Shown here: piece by piece, positions 36,801 through 50,800 of the stretch | How positions within the stretch are numbered: position 1 is the first letter of the stretch | Layout: every line of letters starts with the position of its first letter | Assembly (NCBI GenBank): GCA_963924555.1 | Contig: OZ004596.1 | Coordinates: 558,001 to 622,000 of the forward strand | Source: Crambe crambe | Taxonomy: Eukaryota > Porifera > Demospongiae > Poecilosclerida > Crambeidae | Direction of reading: 5' to 3' | DNA length: 64,000 nt | Notes under the pieces: model-generated | Told to the model about the DNA's origin: nothing | The model's input: the letters and a program-made list of their open reading frames with translations, nothing else | Databases searched by the model: none | Made by a program: the position numbers and the translations under genes

Positions 36801-39800
36801 GGCTGCTTCCAAAGTTCATCAGTGAGGCTGAAAGTATTGCATTCTATGCACTGTTTGATGTAGGGGCTCCAACATTCAGCCTCACTCCCATACTTCTTCA
36901 TCATGTTTGCCTCAATCTTTAATAAGAGGAATGGGTTGCCCACAGCAACCACTAGTGACTGAGACCTTGTTATGGCTGTGTTGAAGACATAGCGATCACT
37001 GATGCTCTTTGTTTGGTTGAGTGGTTCTCCATTACACGTGGTAAGTTCTGAAGTTGATAAAAAGATGGCTCTGTATTGCCGTCCTATAAGTAAAAGAAAT
37101 ATTATGGGATCTGGATATAATTACATGATTAACCACAGCATGCTTACCTTGAATATCATACGCTGGAAGAATTTCAATGTCCTTCATCCTCTTGGGCTTC
37201 TTTTTCATATAACGTCTAAATAGACCACACTATACGATATTGGAGAATATCAGTATGTAGCAGTGATCACATTGTTACAGTAATGAAACTTTACCTGTGT
37301 TGGTGATGGTGACATGATACATATCTGTCCATAATCTTCTTCTCCCCAATGCTTAGGCCAAGTTGAAAAATGATCTTCAATGGCAGCGATAAGCGCATTT
37401 GCTTCTCCTGCATTACTTCCACTGGTAGGCACATTAGCATCAGTCAAATCAGAACAGACAAACTTCAGAGGAAAGGGGGCCAGGTGATGAGCGATATCGT
37501 CAGACACTCTACATTGGAGAGTTGATTGGTAGTACAGACTGGACGGTAGCATTAATATTCCATTGTGACATCTGTAATTAGTGAGCAGAGTTACAGAGTG
37601 AGCTCTTGATGATGAGTTGAGATTATTGTACAAGTGATGCAGCCTCTCCAACAGAGAAACACCAAGTCCACCTCTCTGGGCTTCATCACCAAGGACCAAT
37701 AACCGAGGTCCTACCTGTGGAAAAAGAGATATTAATGCTAAACTATAGAGTATATTTATAATTATACCTGATGGCATTACATACCTGGCAATGATCTCCA
37801 GCTATGATGATTCTTGTGGATTCATCTGCATAGCACAGTGGACCGATAGTTTCTGGTTCTCTTGCCTGAGCCCCTTCATCAATCAAAATATCTGTGAAAT
37901 ATCCCTGTTTCGCGATTCTCATATATGGAGCAGTTCCCAGGGTGGTTACTGTTAGAGAACAGTCAAAAGTGTGCCACTTATCAGTGTAATATTCTTTATA
38001 CTCTTTTCTCTTCAGTCGATAAAAAGGATTAGGAGTAACACGTTGAATACTGCATCGCCATCCACCTTTCTTCATTTCTCCGAAGTAGTCCATGAATGCA
38101 TCTGCAGAAGCCTGATGATGAACACATATCAGTACTCTTCTTCCCTTCTTCTGTAGTATTTCGTAAGTGGCTCGGGCAAGCAGGCGTGTTTTACCGGTCC
38201 CAAATGGGCCAGCCACCAGCAATGGAACAGCAGGAGGAGCATGTAGAATGAAATCTAATGCTTGCAACTGCATGTGGTCCAAGTATAAACTCCTATAAGC
38301 AAGTTTTAAATCTTCTCCAGAGCTGTGTTTCTTGAAAGAATGAATACAGCGATTGAGCATTTTTGGTGTTGGTACTAGTTTCTGGATGACTTCTGGAGCT
38401 ACTCCATTAATAGCCTCATGCAATCGTCCAAAGTATCCATGTTTGAGTTTGAACTGAATATTTCCCTTGAATGTGATTTCTTGATCAATTTTTTTCCATT
38501 TTGATACAGTTTGAACATCTTCAGATGTCAAAGCAATGCAGATGTCAAGATATTTTAGTGCTGTCACATGTTTCACTTCTATGCAGGATCCATTTCCTAG
38601 AGTAATAAGGGACTCTTCAGCGGCCTGTTTAATAAATGCCAGTGTGTCATCATCATCCGATGATATAAAGCCAAAACCAGCATAGCGTTCTCCTCCATGA
38701 TGCTGCAGTTGTAGGCCATATGGTTCATCATATTGAATAGTGACTGTGAATTCTTTACCCACACACCTTCCAAAATAAGCAATAATATGAAATAGTATAG
38801 CACTAATTGCAGATAGACTTTGTTGCACTGTTCTACATTAATGTTCTACATTAGTGTGCACATACCTTTCTGCTAACTGTCGAGCATGTTCTCCTTCCTC
38901 ATGGCAGAGCAAGTGGTGAAACTTTTCTTTGTAGTTGTCCATCGTTAAATTTTCTTTCAGAATCCTATCATTCAATAGATTCTTGTACTTTTCATATTCA
39001 ATAGAATATTTTACAGGAACTGGTTGGTGTACACGTAAGTTCTCTTTTCTCTTCATCGTATTTTCTTTTTCTCTGATCATTTTAACTTCTTTCTTTGTTC
39101 TTTTAGAAGCATCTTCTAATGACTATACAGTAATTCCAATTATGATTATTTGGTAAACATATAAACTTGGATCATAACTTACAGGGTACTCATGGGATGT
39201 TTTACTCTCAGCAATTTTGTTTCTTGACTTTACCCATCCCTTTTTATCACCGATGGAGGTGCTTTGTGCTAGTGATACAATGAAACAGTACACTCAATGA
39301 AGTCATAAGTTTAGTGACTTACATTGTGTTCTTTGAGCAGGAGGTCTCATAACAGCAGCTGCATTATGCTCACCAGAAGAAGCAGTTGACATCCTTAGAG
39401 TAGATGATCTCATAACAGCAGCTGCATTATGCTCACCAGAAGAAGCAGTTGCCGTTCTGTTCTGTGATGGCTGTGTTGTATTAGTCAATACAGCTGAAGC
39501 TGCAGTTTTTCTGTTTGCTGCTGCTGATAGTAATGACCTGGGACCATGAATAAAATTTATCTCCTCACACTGGACAGTTTCAAGGTTCTGTATATAAATG
39601 CATACAACTATTACTATTTACTTTGAGATGGAAGCAGATCCTGTTGAAGGTTTCTTTGCTGCAGACACTCTATTCAGTGTAGGTGACACTGCTGATGAGT
39701 TTTGAGCTGCTAATGAAATAGTAGAATTTTGAGGCATGTTGGAAGTTACAGATGACATCCTGTTTTGTGTAGGTGATGGTGATGAAATAGAATTTCTAGT

Positions 39801-42800
39801 CATGGATGACCCCATGTTCTGTGTTGGTGATGCTACTGATGAAACTGTACAATTTTGAGCTGACACTATAGAAATTCCAGTTGACACCTTATCCTGGGAC
39901 TTTGATCTACTGCATGGATAATAGAGTAGTAACTATATTATATGATCTTAAAAATCAACTTACATTGGGATAGTCACTTCTGTCAAACTTCTCGCTGGAT
40001 AACTGCTGGAGATATGTTTATGTAACTCCTGCATGTAACTAGACTTTGTAGTTGGACTGGGCACAACTTCATCAGGGATTATAAAAGATCCCTTTTCCAA
40101 ACATTTCTTCATGTAAGTGCTCCAACACTTTCCCTTCTCTCCATAGATTTGGACCATGTGCTTTTCAATTCCCAGAAGAGCAGATGGGCAGCCCACCACC
40201 ACTACTAGGGACTTGGCACGTGTCAGGACAGTGTTGAAGACATAAGGGTCACAGGGACTCTTGGTGGGGTTCTTTATATTGCCAGTTTCATCAACCGGTT
40301 CTGTAGTGCTCATGAATAATGCTTGAAACTCCCGCCCTACAATAAGATAATTTTAGTTTTATTCTAATAAAAATAGTAATAAAGTACCTTGAATTTCATA
40401 AATTGTTAGTATACAAATACTTTTCAATTTCTGGAACCTCTTACGTGCTATATGTCTTGTGCGAACAAGCTGCACATAAATAACATTATTACATGCATGC
40501 AGTTATTATAATTAAACCAAATCACCTGGGTTCGTGAAGCTGTCACCAAGCATACTTTGGTTAAATCTCTTTCACCCCAATTAGAGGGCCATGAATGCAC
40601 TGCAAATTTCTCCACTTGTTGCAGGATAAGTTGTGCTTCCAACTCATCGTCTGTTGTGGAATTGATACTTGAGCAGATGAAGATTAATGGAAATGTGGCA
40701 GCAGGATGTTGGTGAGCATTCAGAGGACAAGGTTTGATCTCGTTCTTATAAAAGAGCTGGTTTGGGATATTCACAATATCTGGATGACAACGATAATTCG
40801 TATTGAGGGAGACCATATGGTCTAATGCTTGATCACCACATTTCTTATACAAGATTTGGAGCCTCTCTAGAAGAGAATACTTCAGACCATTTTCACGAGC
40901 TTCTTTTCCCAACACAAGCAGTGATGGTCCAACCTACAATAAAATTAGCCTGATTATTAGCAGCTAATACCATCATTACTTCTAACTTACTTGACATGAA
41001 TCTCCTGCAATTACTATCTTGGTATCAGGAGCTGCTAGACAGAGTGGTGCTATATTTTCAGGTTCTCTGGTTTGAGAACCTTCGTCCAACAGAATATGAG
41101 TGAATAATCCAGGTTGCAAGAGTAATCCTGCCGTTGAAAATGTAGATACCACTACGAAATATTCAGGAAGATCATGCTTATATAAATGTAAATACTCGTC
41201 TCTCTTTTTGTAACACCATTTAAAAAGAGATCTCATATTATTGTGTCGATTTGAAATTAGACGAATAAGTTTAACTCTCCACGGATGATGTTCATCTTTA
41301 GTCATTGGACCAAAGTACTGTTCAATGTAATGATCAGCTGAAGACTGATGATGAGCACAGATGAGAACCCTCACAGGCTTTTTGCTACTTCTTCCTTGTT
41401 CTACAAGACAACGTGTAGCAATAGCCAGCAGTCGTGTCTTACCAGTACCAAAGGATCCATTCACAATAACTGGAGGTGATCTTGAGTCACTAGAAAGAAT
41501 TGTGTTCAGAGCTTGTAGTTGATCATGCAGATTAATTTCAAAATCACGTGGTATTTGAGATAGTAACTGATGCACACAATAACTAGAAGTGGTGGAAAGT
41601 GGCAGGAAATCTCGAGATGATGGCATTATCCTAGCTATGATCTCTGGTCTAATTACGTTAATAGCTCTTACCAAACCATCAAAGTAGAAATGCTTAACCT
41701 CAAACTCGATGGTCAGATTTTTCAGAATTTTTGGGCCTTTCTCTAAAGGTCCAGAAATAATTTCTGACAACTTCCTTTCTTTAATAGCTACATACATCTT
41801 CTCATCACAATGTTGGAAATTTTCCTGGAGTATTTCTACTGCTACTTCATCTTCTCTCCCTTCTGAGACTATGAATGCTCCTTCACTAGACTGAGTAGCA
41901 TATGCTATTTGGTCTGCACTGAGGTTTGAAAAATACCCATAACGCACACGGCAGTCACTTTGAGACCATATCCACCCTGGCTTAAACTTGGATTGAAATA
42001 AATGTAAGTCGCAATCCTGATCACACCTGCATGGATATCAAAGCAACAAGTCCCCCATCAATGTATTGTGCTTAGCTATGTATATCAACTAACTTACTTT
42101 TCTCTGAGTCGCTCAATGTGCTTCTTCTCTTCCCAACAAATAAGATTGTAAAATTTCTTCTTATAGTTAACTATAGTAAGCTCATCTTCAATAGCTACTA
42201 TTTCTAACTCTCTTTTTATCCTTTCTTCAAATTTTTCGGGATACCATTCAGTCTGTTTTGGAGTGACACGTTGGGGAGGATTCTGGTAAGATGGAGAAGA
42301 TAGCAAAGGAGTTAGTTGGAGTTGGGGAGGATTCTGGTACGATGGAGAAGGTAGATGGGATGGTAGAGGAATTGGTCGGGGAGGATTCTGGTACGATGGA
42401 GAAGATAGATGAGATGGCGGAGGAATTGGTCGGGGAGGATTTTGGTACGATGGAGAAGATAGATGAGATGGTGGAGGAATTGGTTGGGGAGGATTCTGGT
42501 AAGATGGAGAAGGCAGTGGAGGAAATGGTTCGTATGGTTGAAAAGGTTGTTGAACTTGGTGGTGGGGTAAAGGTTGGTAGTAAGGTAAAGGTTGCCGAAG
42601 TTGATGATGTGGTACAACCGGCTGGTATGGACTGTGCCAATCAGGCCAAGATTCTTGCCGATAAGTGTGTGGTGCTTGTGGAAAACTTGGAACCTATAAT
42701 ATTGTATGAATTTATATTGCATGAATTAGAATTTCATATTGAATAATAGGACTATTGTACTATTGTAGGGATAGGAATATCATAGGGATTCAGCTGACTA

Positions 42801-43999
42801 GAGCTAATTCATTGTGGGTTCAGAATTTCAGTCAGATTATGACTGAATTATAGTGGGTCCCTGTTAATAGCTAGCATACCCTTAGGACATGCTCAGTCTA
42901 TGACAATAACTGAGAGCTTGAGATTTCAGTTAATCTGATATACTTTGCACAGTCCAGCTTTTATATGAAGGATTGACAGATCAGTGTGTTTTCTTACTCA
43001 TGACAACCCAAACAACATTTCAGGTATCTTATAGTGCTAGCTCTGGTGTTATATGTGCACTATGACATTAAGTGTATTATGACATAATTATTATATGACT
43101 ATAATTTGGAGGGATATTCTGGATATTAAGTAGGACCCACTGTATTCTTGGAAGTGTGGCTGCATGTACATACCTGTCAGTGGTTGTAATATCGGGTGAT
43201 CTACCACAGCACACACACAAGACACCATTTTAGTAAGAATTCTACTAATTTGGTTGAAAATAATGAGTTCACCTCAGCTTACTACTGACTGACTTTATCA
43301 CACATGTTTACACAAGACTTGATTTTTCAGCTGAAACCCAGATTCTAGTCGACTCACCTGATTTCCGGCTCCCTGACTTGAGACTGTACCTCCTGAATTA
43401 AAAGAAATATGGCTAGCTAGTTACAGGAATCATGAATATAGTCAACTAGGTTAGCTATTACACCTGCACTGTACTGAGAACATATTGATAATACAACTCA
43501 CAGATAGGCCTATAACCCTAGCTATAACACATATATAAAATTACTGTCCATACTAGACATAGCTAAGAGCCAGCTGCTAAATCACATGATTTTAGAAGCA
43601 CACGTACATGTACTGGATCATTCATTACACATAGCTTAGACTGGCTAGCCAAACAAACCCTCTAGCAAATTATGTACCTGAATTTTCTACACGAGATCTC
43701 AATGTTCTATTCCACTGAATTCGTTCTGCCTGGCCATGAGCATAGGTGCACTCATCCCTTCTGCAAGTTGTTGGTTCACACATTCCAACACTTTTTACAT
43801 GACCAGGAAAGTGTGGTGGCAATTCTCGAATAGACCTTTCAGTGGTTTCCAGCCTTTTCTGCCTCTCATTCCACTTGACAAAAAATCCATTAGTGATGTC
43901 AGGAAAGTGGGGACAGTCCACAATAGGAAGAATATGGCGATACTCGTAGAAACACTCGCGACAAATAAAAGCTTGGTCACCGAGCCGCCGACTCATCAT
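30849..43999 (-). CDS. HELZ2-like: Gene D: HELZ2-like triple-helicase RNB exoribonuclease, complete, fusion of C-like and E-like halves
   Basis: Exons: 43999-43678, 43392-43358, 42693-42098, 42026-40991, 40933-40526, 40469-40388, 40336-39964, 39909-39622, 39537-39323, 39268-39183, 39122-38866, 38766-37785, 37714-37295, 37229-37148, 37083-33447, 33370-33300, 33192-33010, 32954-32811, 32742-32105, 32043-31801, 31413-31254, 31195-31016, 30955-30849. They total 10,545 nt, 3,514 aa, all phases agreeing; the donor after 33300 (GTCATT) is weak. Helicase A occupies about 320-960, helicase B from 1,150, the big RNB exon 1,728-2,939, and helicase C 2,960-3,514. Exons 1-11 resemble gene C; exons 12-23 are nearly identical to gene E. 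The join lies in intron 11. Exon 3 has expanded Pro-rich 18-residue repeats. The acceptor of exon 19 is preceded by a C22 run. The RNB site reads TIDPDGAQNLDDA. Confidence 0.92.
31447..31790. repeat. 17-18-bp minisatellite in gene D intron
   Basis: About 20 degenerate units of the type ACCTGCATGCGACTAAC between exons 20 and 21 of gene D. Units alternate CATGCGACTAAC and CATGTGACTAAC. Non-coding. Confidence 0.9.
32751..32772. repeat. G22 homopolymer (C-tract before a 3' splice site of gene D)
   Basis: On the coding strand this is a run of 22 C followed by TCCTGCAG and exon 19, so it forms the polypyrimidine tract of that acceptor. Confidence 0.9.
42099..43677 (-). other. Gene D 5' region: exons 2-3 and the uninserted intron 2
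   Basis: Intron 2 (42694-43357, 664 bp) has no gene. Its sequence matches both flanks of the 1.1-kb element in gene C intron 2 and so represents the empty site; intron 1 is also non-coding. Confidence 0.6.
42281..42530 (-). repeat. Coding Pro-rich repeat in gene D exon 3
   Basis: About four to five 54-bp units encoding SPSYQNPPRPIPPPSHLS-type peptides, between the zinc module and helicase A. Gene C has only a short version of the same segment, so the array expanded in gene D. Confidence 0.85.
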
Positions 44000-44037
44000 A
44001 TCTTACGTACCTTCAGGAAAGATGCTACTCTGTGGCT

Positions 44038-44676
44038 AGGTTATTCACCAGGTACTAGGTGACCTTAGCCAGCTCGATATACATAGTAACGCCCCCTATT
44101 AGTAGAATTCCCCCCGAAAATTCCCCCAATAATAATTATCGTTACATCATAATAAAGAAAACAAAGAAGTACATCAACTAGATAGCTAGCTAGCTCTTTC
44201 TTGGAAACTGATGAGCATCCACAATACATTTTTTCTCCTTATAATGGTCCAGTAAGTGCTTCCATGTATCATCATATTCAGTAGCATTTGGTTACCTGCA
44301 CTCCATCACTTAATACTCATAGCTAGATTATAATAATAAAAAAGTATCTCACCAATGATGACAAGACCATACTTGCTCCTGGTAATGCCCACATTGATTT
44401 GATGCTTATGCTTATCAGTGATGAAGCCAAGATGCTCCAATAACCAGCTTCTATCAGCCTGCACATGGAGTGGATTCCTTATCTCGTCACATGGTAGCGT
44501 GCACACAGTGGACAGAATGACAATCCCATACTCATCACCTTTATGATATCATAGTATTATTCATAATACATATTGTATTTTGTGCACTGACAGACCCTGA
44601 CTCTCGTTGATGGATGCCACCTTCAGTTTCCTGATATCTCTAGTTGCTTGACTTTCTGTTTGAATTTTGTCCTTCT
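44038..44676 (-). pseudogene. Duplicated 3'-terminal exons of gene E (truncated, decayed copy)
   Basis: Tandem copy of about 44677-45321, matching the remnant behind gene D. The last-exon copy (44295-44190) is one base short, which shifts the frame, and the motif VI exon copy has a 6-nt insertion giving DKHKHQIN. This copy is more decayed than the one at 30054-30689. Confidence 0.75.
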
Positions 44677-44835
44677 AGGTTATTCACATGCAGGGCCAGG
44701 TGTCCTTAGCTAGCTAGCTCGATATACGTATACATAGTAACGCCCCCTAGTAATTCCCCCCCCCTGAAAATTCCCCCAATAATAATTATCGTTACATCAT
44801 AATAAAGAAAACAAAGAAGTACATCAACTAGATAG

Positions 44836-47800
44836 CTAGCTCTTTCTTGGAAACTGATGAGCATCCACAATACATTTTTTTTTCTCATAATGGTCCAGTA
44901 AGTGCTTCCATGTATCATCATATCTCAGTAGCATTCGGTTACCTGCACTCCATGATCCATCACATAATACTCACAGATTATAATAATAAAAAAGTATCTC
45001 ACCAATGATGACAAGACCATACTTGCTCCTGGTAATGCCCACATTGATCTGATGCTTATTAGTGATGAAGCCAAGATGCTCCAATAACCAGCTTCTATCA
45101 GCCTGCACATGGAGTGGATTCCTTATCTCGTCACATGGTAGTGTGCGCACAGTGGACAGAATGACAATCCCATACTCATCACCTTATGATATCACACTAT
45201 TATAATTAACTTTAATAGTGTATTGCATGCACTGACAGACCCTGACTCTCGTTGATGGATGCCACCTTTAGTTTCCTGATATCTCTAGTTGCTTGACTTT
45301 CTGTTTGAATTTTGTCCTTCTGTGCAGAATAAGGTGTGAGGATAGCCATCTCCTCAACTGGCACACCATGATCATGATGAAGAACTCGAGCTATCTCAAC
45401 CTGAATATTGATTTTATATGTGCATTGTATCATTGCATGCATGTGACTAACACACCTGCATGCGACTAACACCTGCATGCGACTAACATACACATGTGAC
45501 TAACACCTGCATGCGACTAACACCTGCATGTGACTAACATATGCATGTGACTAACACCTGGATGTGACTAACACATGCATGTGACTAGCACTTGCATGCG
45601 ACTAACACCTGCATGCATGTGACTAACACCTGCATGTGACTGACACATGCATGCGACTAACATATGGATGTGACTAACACCTGCATGTGACTAACACCTG
45701 CATGCAACTAACATGCATGTGACTAACACCTGCATGTGACTAACATGCATGCATGCGACTACACACACTTACAGCTTTTTTAGCTTCCATTGTGTTGAAT
45801 TTTGAGTCAGTTCCAATCTTCTTTTTGCCCTCACTGCCTATTTTAGTCTCTTCTTCTTTCCCAACCAAGTTGATGAAGACGATGGGACAGTTCTGCCCTC
45901 TTGGCCAGAATCCTTCGAGTTTTGTTTCAGGGTTCTTACGCTCAATAACAGATTTAGCTGTCACCAACTTCCCATTGTAAAATTCCTTTGAAGGGAATTG
46001 ACATATCTCCTTGTGCTATAAAGAGATACATAACAGTAGTCAATGTCTTAATTATGAAGTTGAGCATCTCACTCACCATTCTGTACTGTTCTTTAAGAGT
46101 GAAGGTGAACCGTTTGTGTTGGGATATATGATCTACAGTATTTGCATATCTCTCAAAGAGAGAAGTAGAAAGGCCACAGTTTTTGGCCTGCTGATGATCA
46201 ATCACAGGTTGGAGTTGCATGTGGTCACCAATGAGGACTGTGTGCTCACAGAGGCTGATGGGAACGACGGTCTCGGGTTCATAAGCCATCCCACACTCAT
46301 CGATGATGCACTGACGAGGGGAAAGGTTTCTCCTCACCCGGTCTCCAGAGGCTTCATTGCAGGTGCAGAAAATTATGTCAAATTTCTCCTTAGACAAAAA
46401 TATCTCTTCAGCTTTGCTCAGTGTCCGCCTGTATTGATTGCAGAGTGTTCCACTTGGAATCGAACCCTGACCCCTGAGATCATGAAATTTCTTCTCAAAT
46501 GAAGACAATTCAATAAATTCCCTCTCCTTTCTTTTGCATTTCCTGAGAATGTGGTGCAGAGCATACGTCTTTGCCCAGTGAGGACACTCGTAATCAGTTC
46601 CATGGGAAATTGGACTAGGTCCGGGATAATCTTTGGTTTCGACACTTCTGCTAAATATTCTTAAAATTTTCAAGTTTGGATGATTTCGTGTCCTTGCCAA
46701 ATTATCGAATTTTTCTGCAGGAGGGGGGGGGGGGGGGGGGGAGGGGGGGGAAGTAGCAAGTTATGCTGTATGGCATATTTCAACTTACTCAGTACCACAT
46801 CCACGGATTTATTAGAAGGGCCACAATATAAGACACACTTGTATCCTGACCCAGAAGATCGCCCATTGAGAGCCTGGTTAAGTTGAGCAAACACATAAGC
46901 AATGTGAGCTCCAGTCTCAGATTTGCCAGTACCTGTAATGCACGAGTAACCATCATAGCAAAAGGTTTTAACTGTAATATTACCCACCAGGAGGTCCTTG
47001 TATCAACTGAAATGAATTTTGTACAGCCAATCTCATTGCTTCAACTTGTACATGGTTCAATTTTTTGGGCGACTTGATTGCTTGGTTCCACTTAGATATC
47101 GAATAAATGAACTCATCTTCACTGTTCAGGATTGTCTTACAAATTTTATAGTCACTTTTCGTAGCTGCAGCTAAGCAACAAAGGTACAAGTGAATTAGAT
47201 AGCTGTGTATAATTATAGTTGCAACCACTAACATGAAATTGTAGAGTAATCCTGCGCTACACATCTTGACAAATGACTTGCAGTGAAGCGATCATCATTT
47301 CTGGATGATTTATTCTTTCCCAACTCCAAGAGGCCACTAAAAACCCTCCTGGAGTACGTAAAAATGACATCACACATATTCTATAATGAGAACCCATGCA
47401 CAACAATAAAGATGGCAGATCTACCTGTAAGAAGAACTCAGGGTTATAAGTTGCACTTCAGCATAAGCATCAGATGCCAACATCAATTTCATCTTCTCAG
47501 ACACTTGACAATTGACATCTCCTATGCATTCCATTTGAATCTCAACTCGCTCTTCCTTGTTAGGGTTGCCCACAACTCTGTGAACCACAAAGTGGAAAAC
47601 AGCTCTTGCTTGGTGGTGAGGGTCGTAGCCATACCTCACACACACCAAGTCACCAATGCTCACTTTGAAATACTCATAACACTGGCTAACAAACTCGGCA
47701 GGGAAAACCATGATAACTGGTCTGGCTGGGACATAATAATGTTGATCCAAACATTGTTTTGAAATGACTAGATCAGGCCATTCCAAATGTACATCACGAA

Positions 47801-50800
47801 TGATCACAGGCTGACACTCTTTTACACTTTTCTCAGCTGCCTCTGCAAGAAGTACTGCCTTCCATAGGTCAATATATTCTTCAATACTGGCATACACTGC
47901 TTTGGAAGCTTGCTTCAAGTTGGGATCAGAGAAGCACTCTGCTGGATGGGAGTTGTGTTGGACACAGATACGTAGGAGAGGCGAAAGTTCCACCAACTGG
48001 ATGGCGGGAGAGATCACATATTCCCTAATGGACCAGGTCATCCACACTTTGAGAACATCTGACTGCTTCAATGAATGCATCATATCACAGTCAATATGAA
48101 AACAAACTTCCTTTCCGTCAAGGACTGGAGATTTATGAGCTGGTTGGGGAGGCAAATTAGGAAGAGTCTTTCTCATTTCCATCATTTTCTCATCAGTTGG
48201 ATTCTTGACAAATTCCATCATCTCTAACCAGAGAGCAGGAGGAATTTCGATAACTGGACTAGGTTGTGATGCATACAACTCTTCCTTGCAAAGGGTCGAA
48301 GGATCTGATAACTTGAACACATTCAGTACAATATTGTGACTGGCACGTTTAGAAGTTGAATCGCTACGTGAAACACTCAGAGAGGGAATCTGTAGGATTG
48401 AAGCAGCGTAATTGCTGCGCAGTGACGTGATACGGACATTCCACTTGTACATACTTGGTCCACTTGTTTTGAATTCCATTTTTTTGGAAAAAGGACCCAA
48501 ATGGCGGAGGTTGAACCTTCTCTCCTTTAGGGGTATGTGAGAGAGCTCAAATTGGGGAAAAGTCAATTCTACTCTATTACTGGATGCTTCACTGACAAAC
48601 ACAATATAAACTTCACTACTGCTAGTGAGTCCAAAGGTCAGATTTACACTCTTGGAGCTTTTTTCGAATTCTGAGGCATTTTTACTTTTGTTGTTCAGTG
48701 AATGACAGAGACTAACATGATCTTCTCGTGAATAATTTCCCTTCAATCCAGAGTCGAAAAGCTCCAACAACATCCGTTGTACTTCAATATCTGCATACCT
48801 ACGCAGTGGAGAAGTGAAGTGTGTGTAATAATCGAGACATAAACTGCTGTGTCGATAAGTATCAGGGTCTGTTTGACCACCCTCTGTGCAGCAGTACTCA
48901 GCACGTGGATACACCAAGTGTAATTTTGAATGGACAGTCGAGAGTTGTGGATACAACCTGTCTGATCCTAACAAGTTTGAAAGAAGAACTTTATCACCAG
49001 AAGCAAGAGAATTCCGTATCTGCTCAAGAGCATAGTGAGGTATGATGAATGGGAAAGCCATTTCTTTTCTGTCTTCCACAAAGCGAGACAGGTACAAGGA
49101 GTGAGACATGGCCATCTTGTTTTCCTTTATGTGCTGTGCTAATTCTTCCTGATTAGGATGGCCCTGCCTCCTCACTATGGCAGTGTCTGGGTAAAGAGAG
49201 TGCATCTTCTTGGCCACTTCACTATTGGCCCAGATCATCAGCTCTTCCACAAGCATGTGTGTCTGCCAGCACGAAAGGCTGTCTTCCTCGTTCACAGTGT
49301 AAGAGTAAGCTGCATCAGATTTGAGTCTCTCCTGACACATCACCTGAGCTATGTCATAGAGAAGTTCTAGAGTTTGCTGAAGGGTTGGGTTTCGAGGATC
49401 ATTATCAAATTCTCTCATGGCAGTGACTTTTGATGCAGAAATCTCACCATCCTTCAATACATGCTGGGCTTCTTCATAAGTGAGTTGGATGGCAGATCTT
49501 ATACAAGAGGAAGAGAGATTGGCATTTCCGATGGTGATTACGCCCTTTTTGATCACAATCTCCCACGTGACCGACAAGACGTCTCTGATTTTTCCAGGGG
49601 TTAAAGAGAGCAGGCACCTGGTTTTACTTGGAAGCATGTGCATGACTTTTCCTTTACCAACACCATACACAGACGTGCCTCGAGTACGCGCTAACTTGTC
49701 GTCATCAGTACTGGGTAGTATATGCTTAGCTGCATTCACGATGTGTACACTCAACTCATACACTTCAGAATCTATTTCATCACTCTTGAGTTTAGTGAGG
49801 GAGAGTGCATCGTCTAGGTTCTGTGCACCATCTGGGTCAATGGTGAAGACTCTTGTATTGGCTGCATGGGGCAGCACGACTGGATCGCTGTCAAAGTCTT
49901 CAAATTCATCAGATGGCTCATCATCGTATTCAACTGAATGTGAATACTTCAAAAGACGCTCAGCATGGAACGGGGTGTGGCCTTTAGGATACACTCCTAT
50001 TACAATCCCAAGAGGATTTCTGTATTTGCTGTCCCATTTGACGAAAGCAACATTGAAGACCATATTACGGGCAACTGATATGGGAATGACTTGCTTAATC
50101 TGAGGAAGTGGAGCCACTTTTTCGTCTGAAGCAAGGGAATCCGAATTGAAAACGACGACATCGCTGGACTTCAAGTGATCCTCAATTATATCTCTGTAAT
50201 TCACTCCCTCCTTCTTCAAGATCAAATCTCGAGATAAACGAGGCATGTTGATCAGAGAGGGATTCTTCCTGTCAATCGGATAAAAAATAATGGGATTATC
50301 TTGGCACACTCTGCACATGAACTTCAAATCACTTCTGCTGCTCGTCGCTGGCACTTCAACCACTCGTCCATAGCAGTTCTTCGCTGGATTACCTTTGAAT
50401 ACCCCGACCATTACTTTCTCTCCATCGAATGCTCCTTTCCTATTGTATGCACCTTGTATCTGCACAACTCGTTTTCTGCTGTCAATTGGAACAGCCTCAG
50501 CTCTACGATAGCTATCAGCTTTCAGGATACAAAGGTACTTGTCTTCATACTTGACTTTTTTTCTCTGTTCTTGGGCTGTGCCTTCAGAATCGTCAATCTT
50601 CCAAGAGAGCCTAGAATCTTTACTAGTTGCAAGAATCACTTTAGCTCTTTTACACTCACGAATACCAGAAAATACCTTTTGATACAACTTAATGATGCTA
50701 TCAAGTGATTTAGGCTCAGCAAGTGTCTGTTGTGGTTGCAAGTATATCTTCCCCAAGAGATTGAGCATGGCCTGCTCAGTTTCAGCAGGCTGCTTCCAAA

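Larger units (their letters stand above)
23271..38850. repeat. Tandem segmental duplication, copy 1 (gene C 5' part + gene D 3' part)
   Basis: This block matches 38866-52850 in order. It contains gene C exons 1-11, the duplicated 3'-end remnant and gene D exons 12-23. The D and E 3' halves are nearly identical, and the C and D 5' halves are clearly closer to each other than to A/B or E. Copy 1 is longer mainly because of two inserted elements in gene C introns. Confidence 0.75.
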
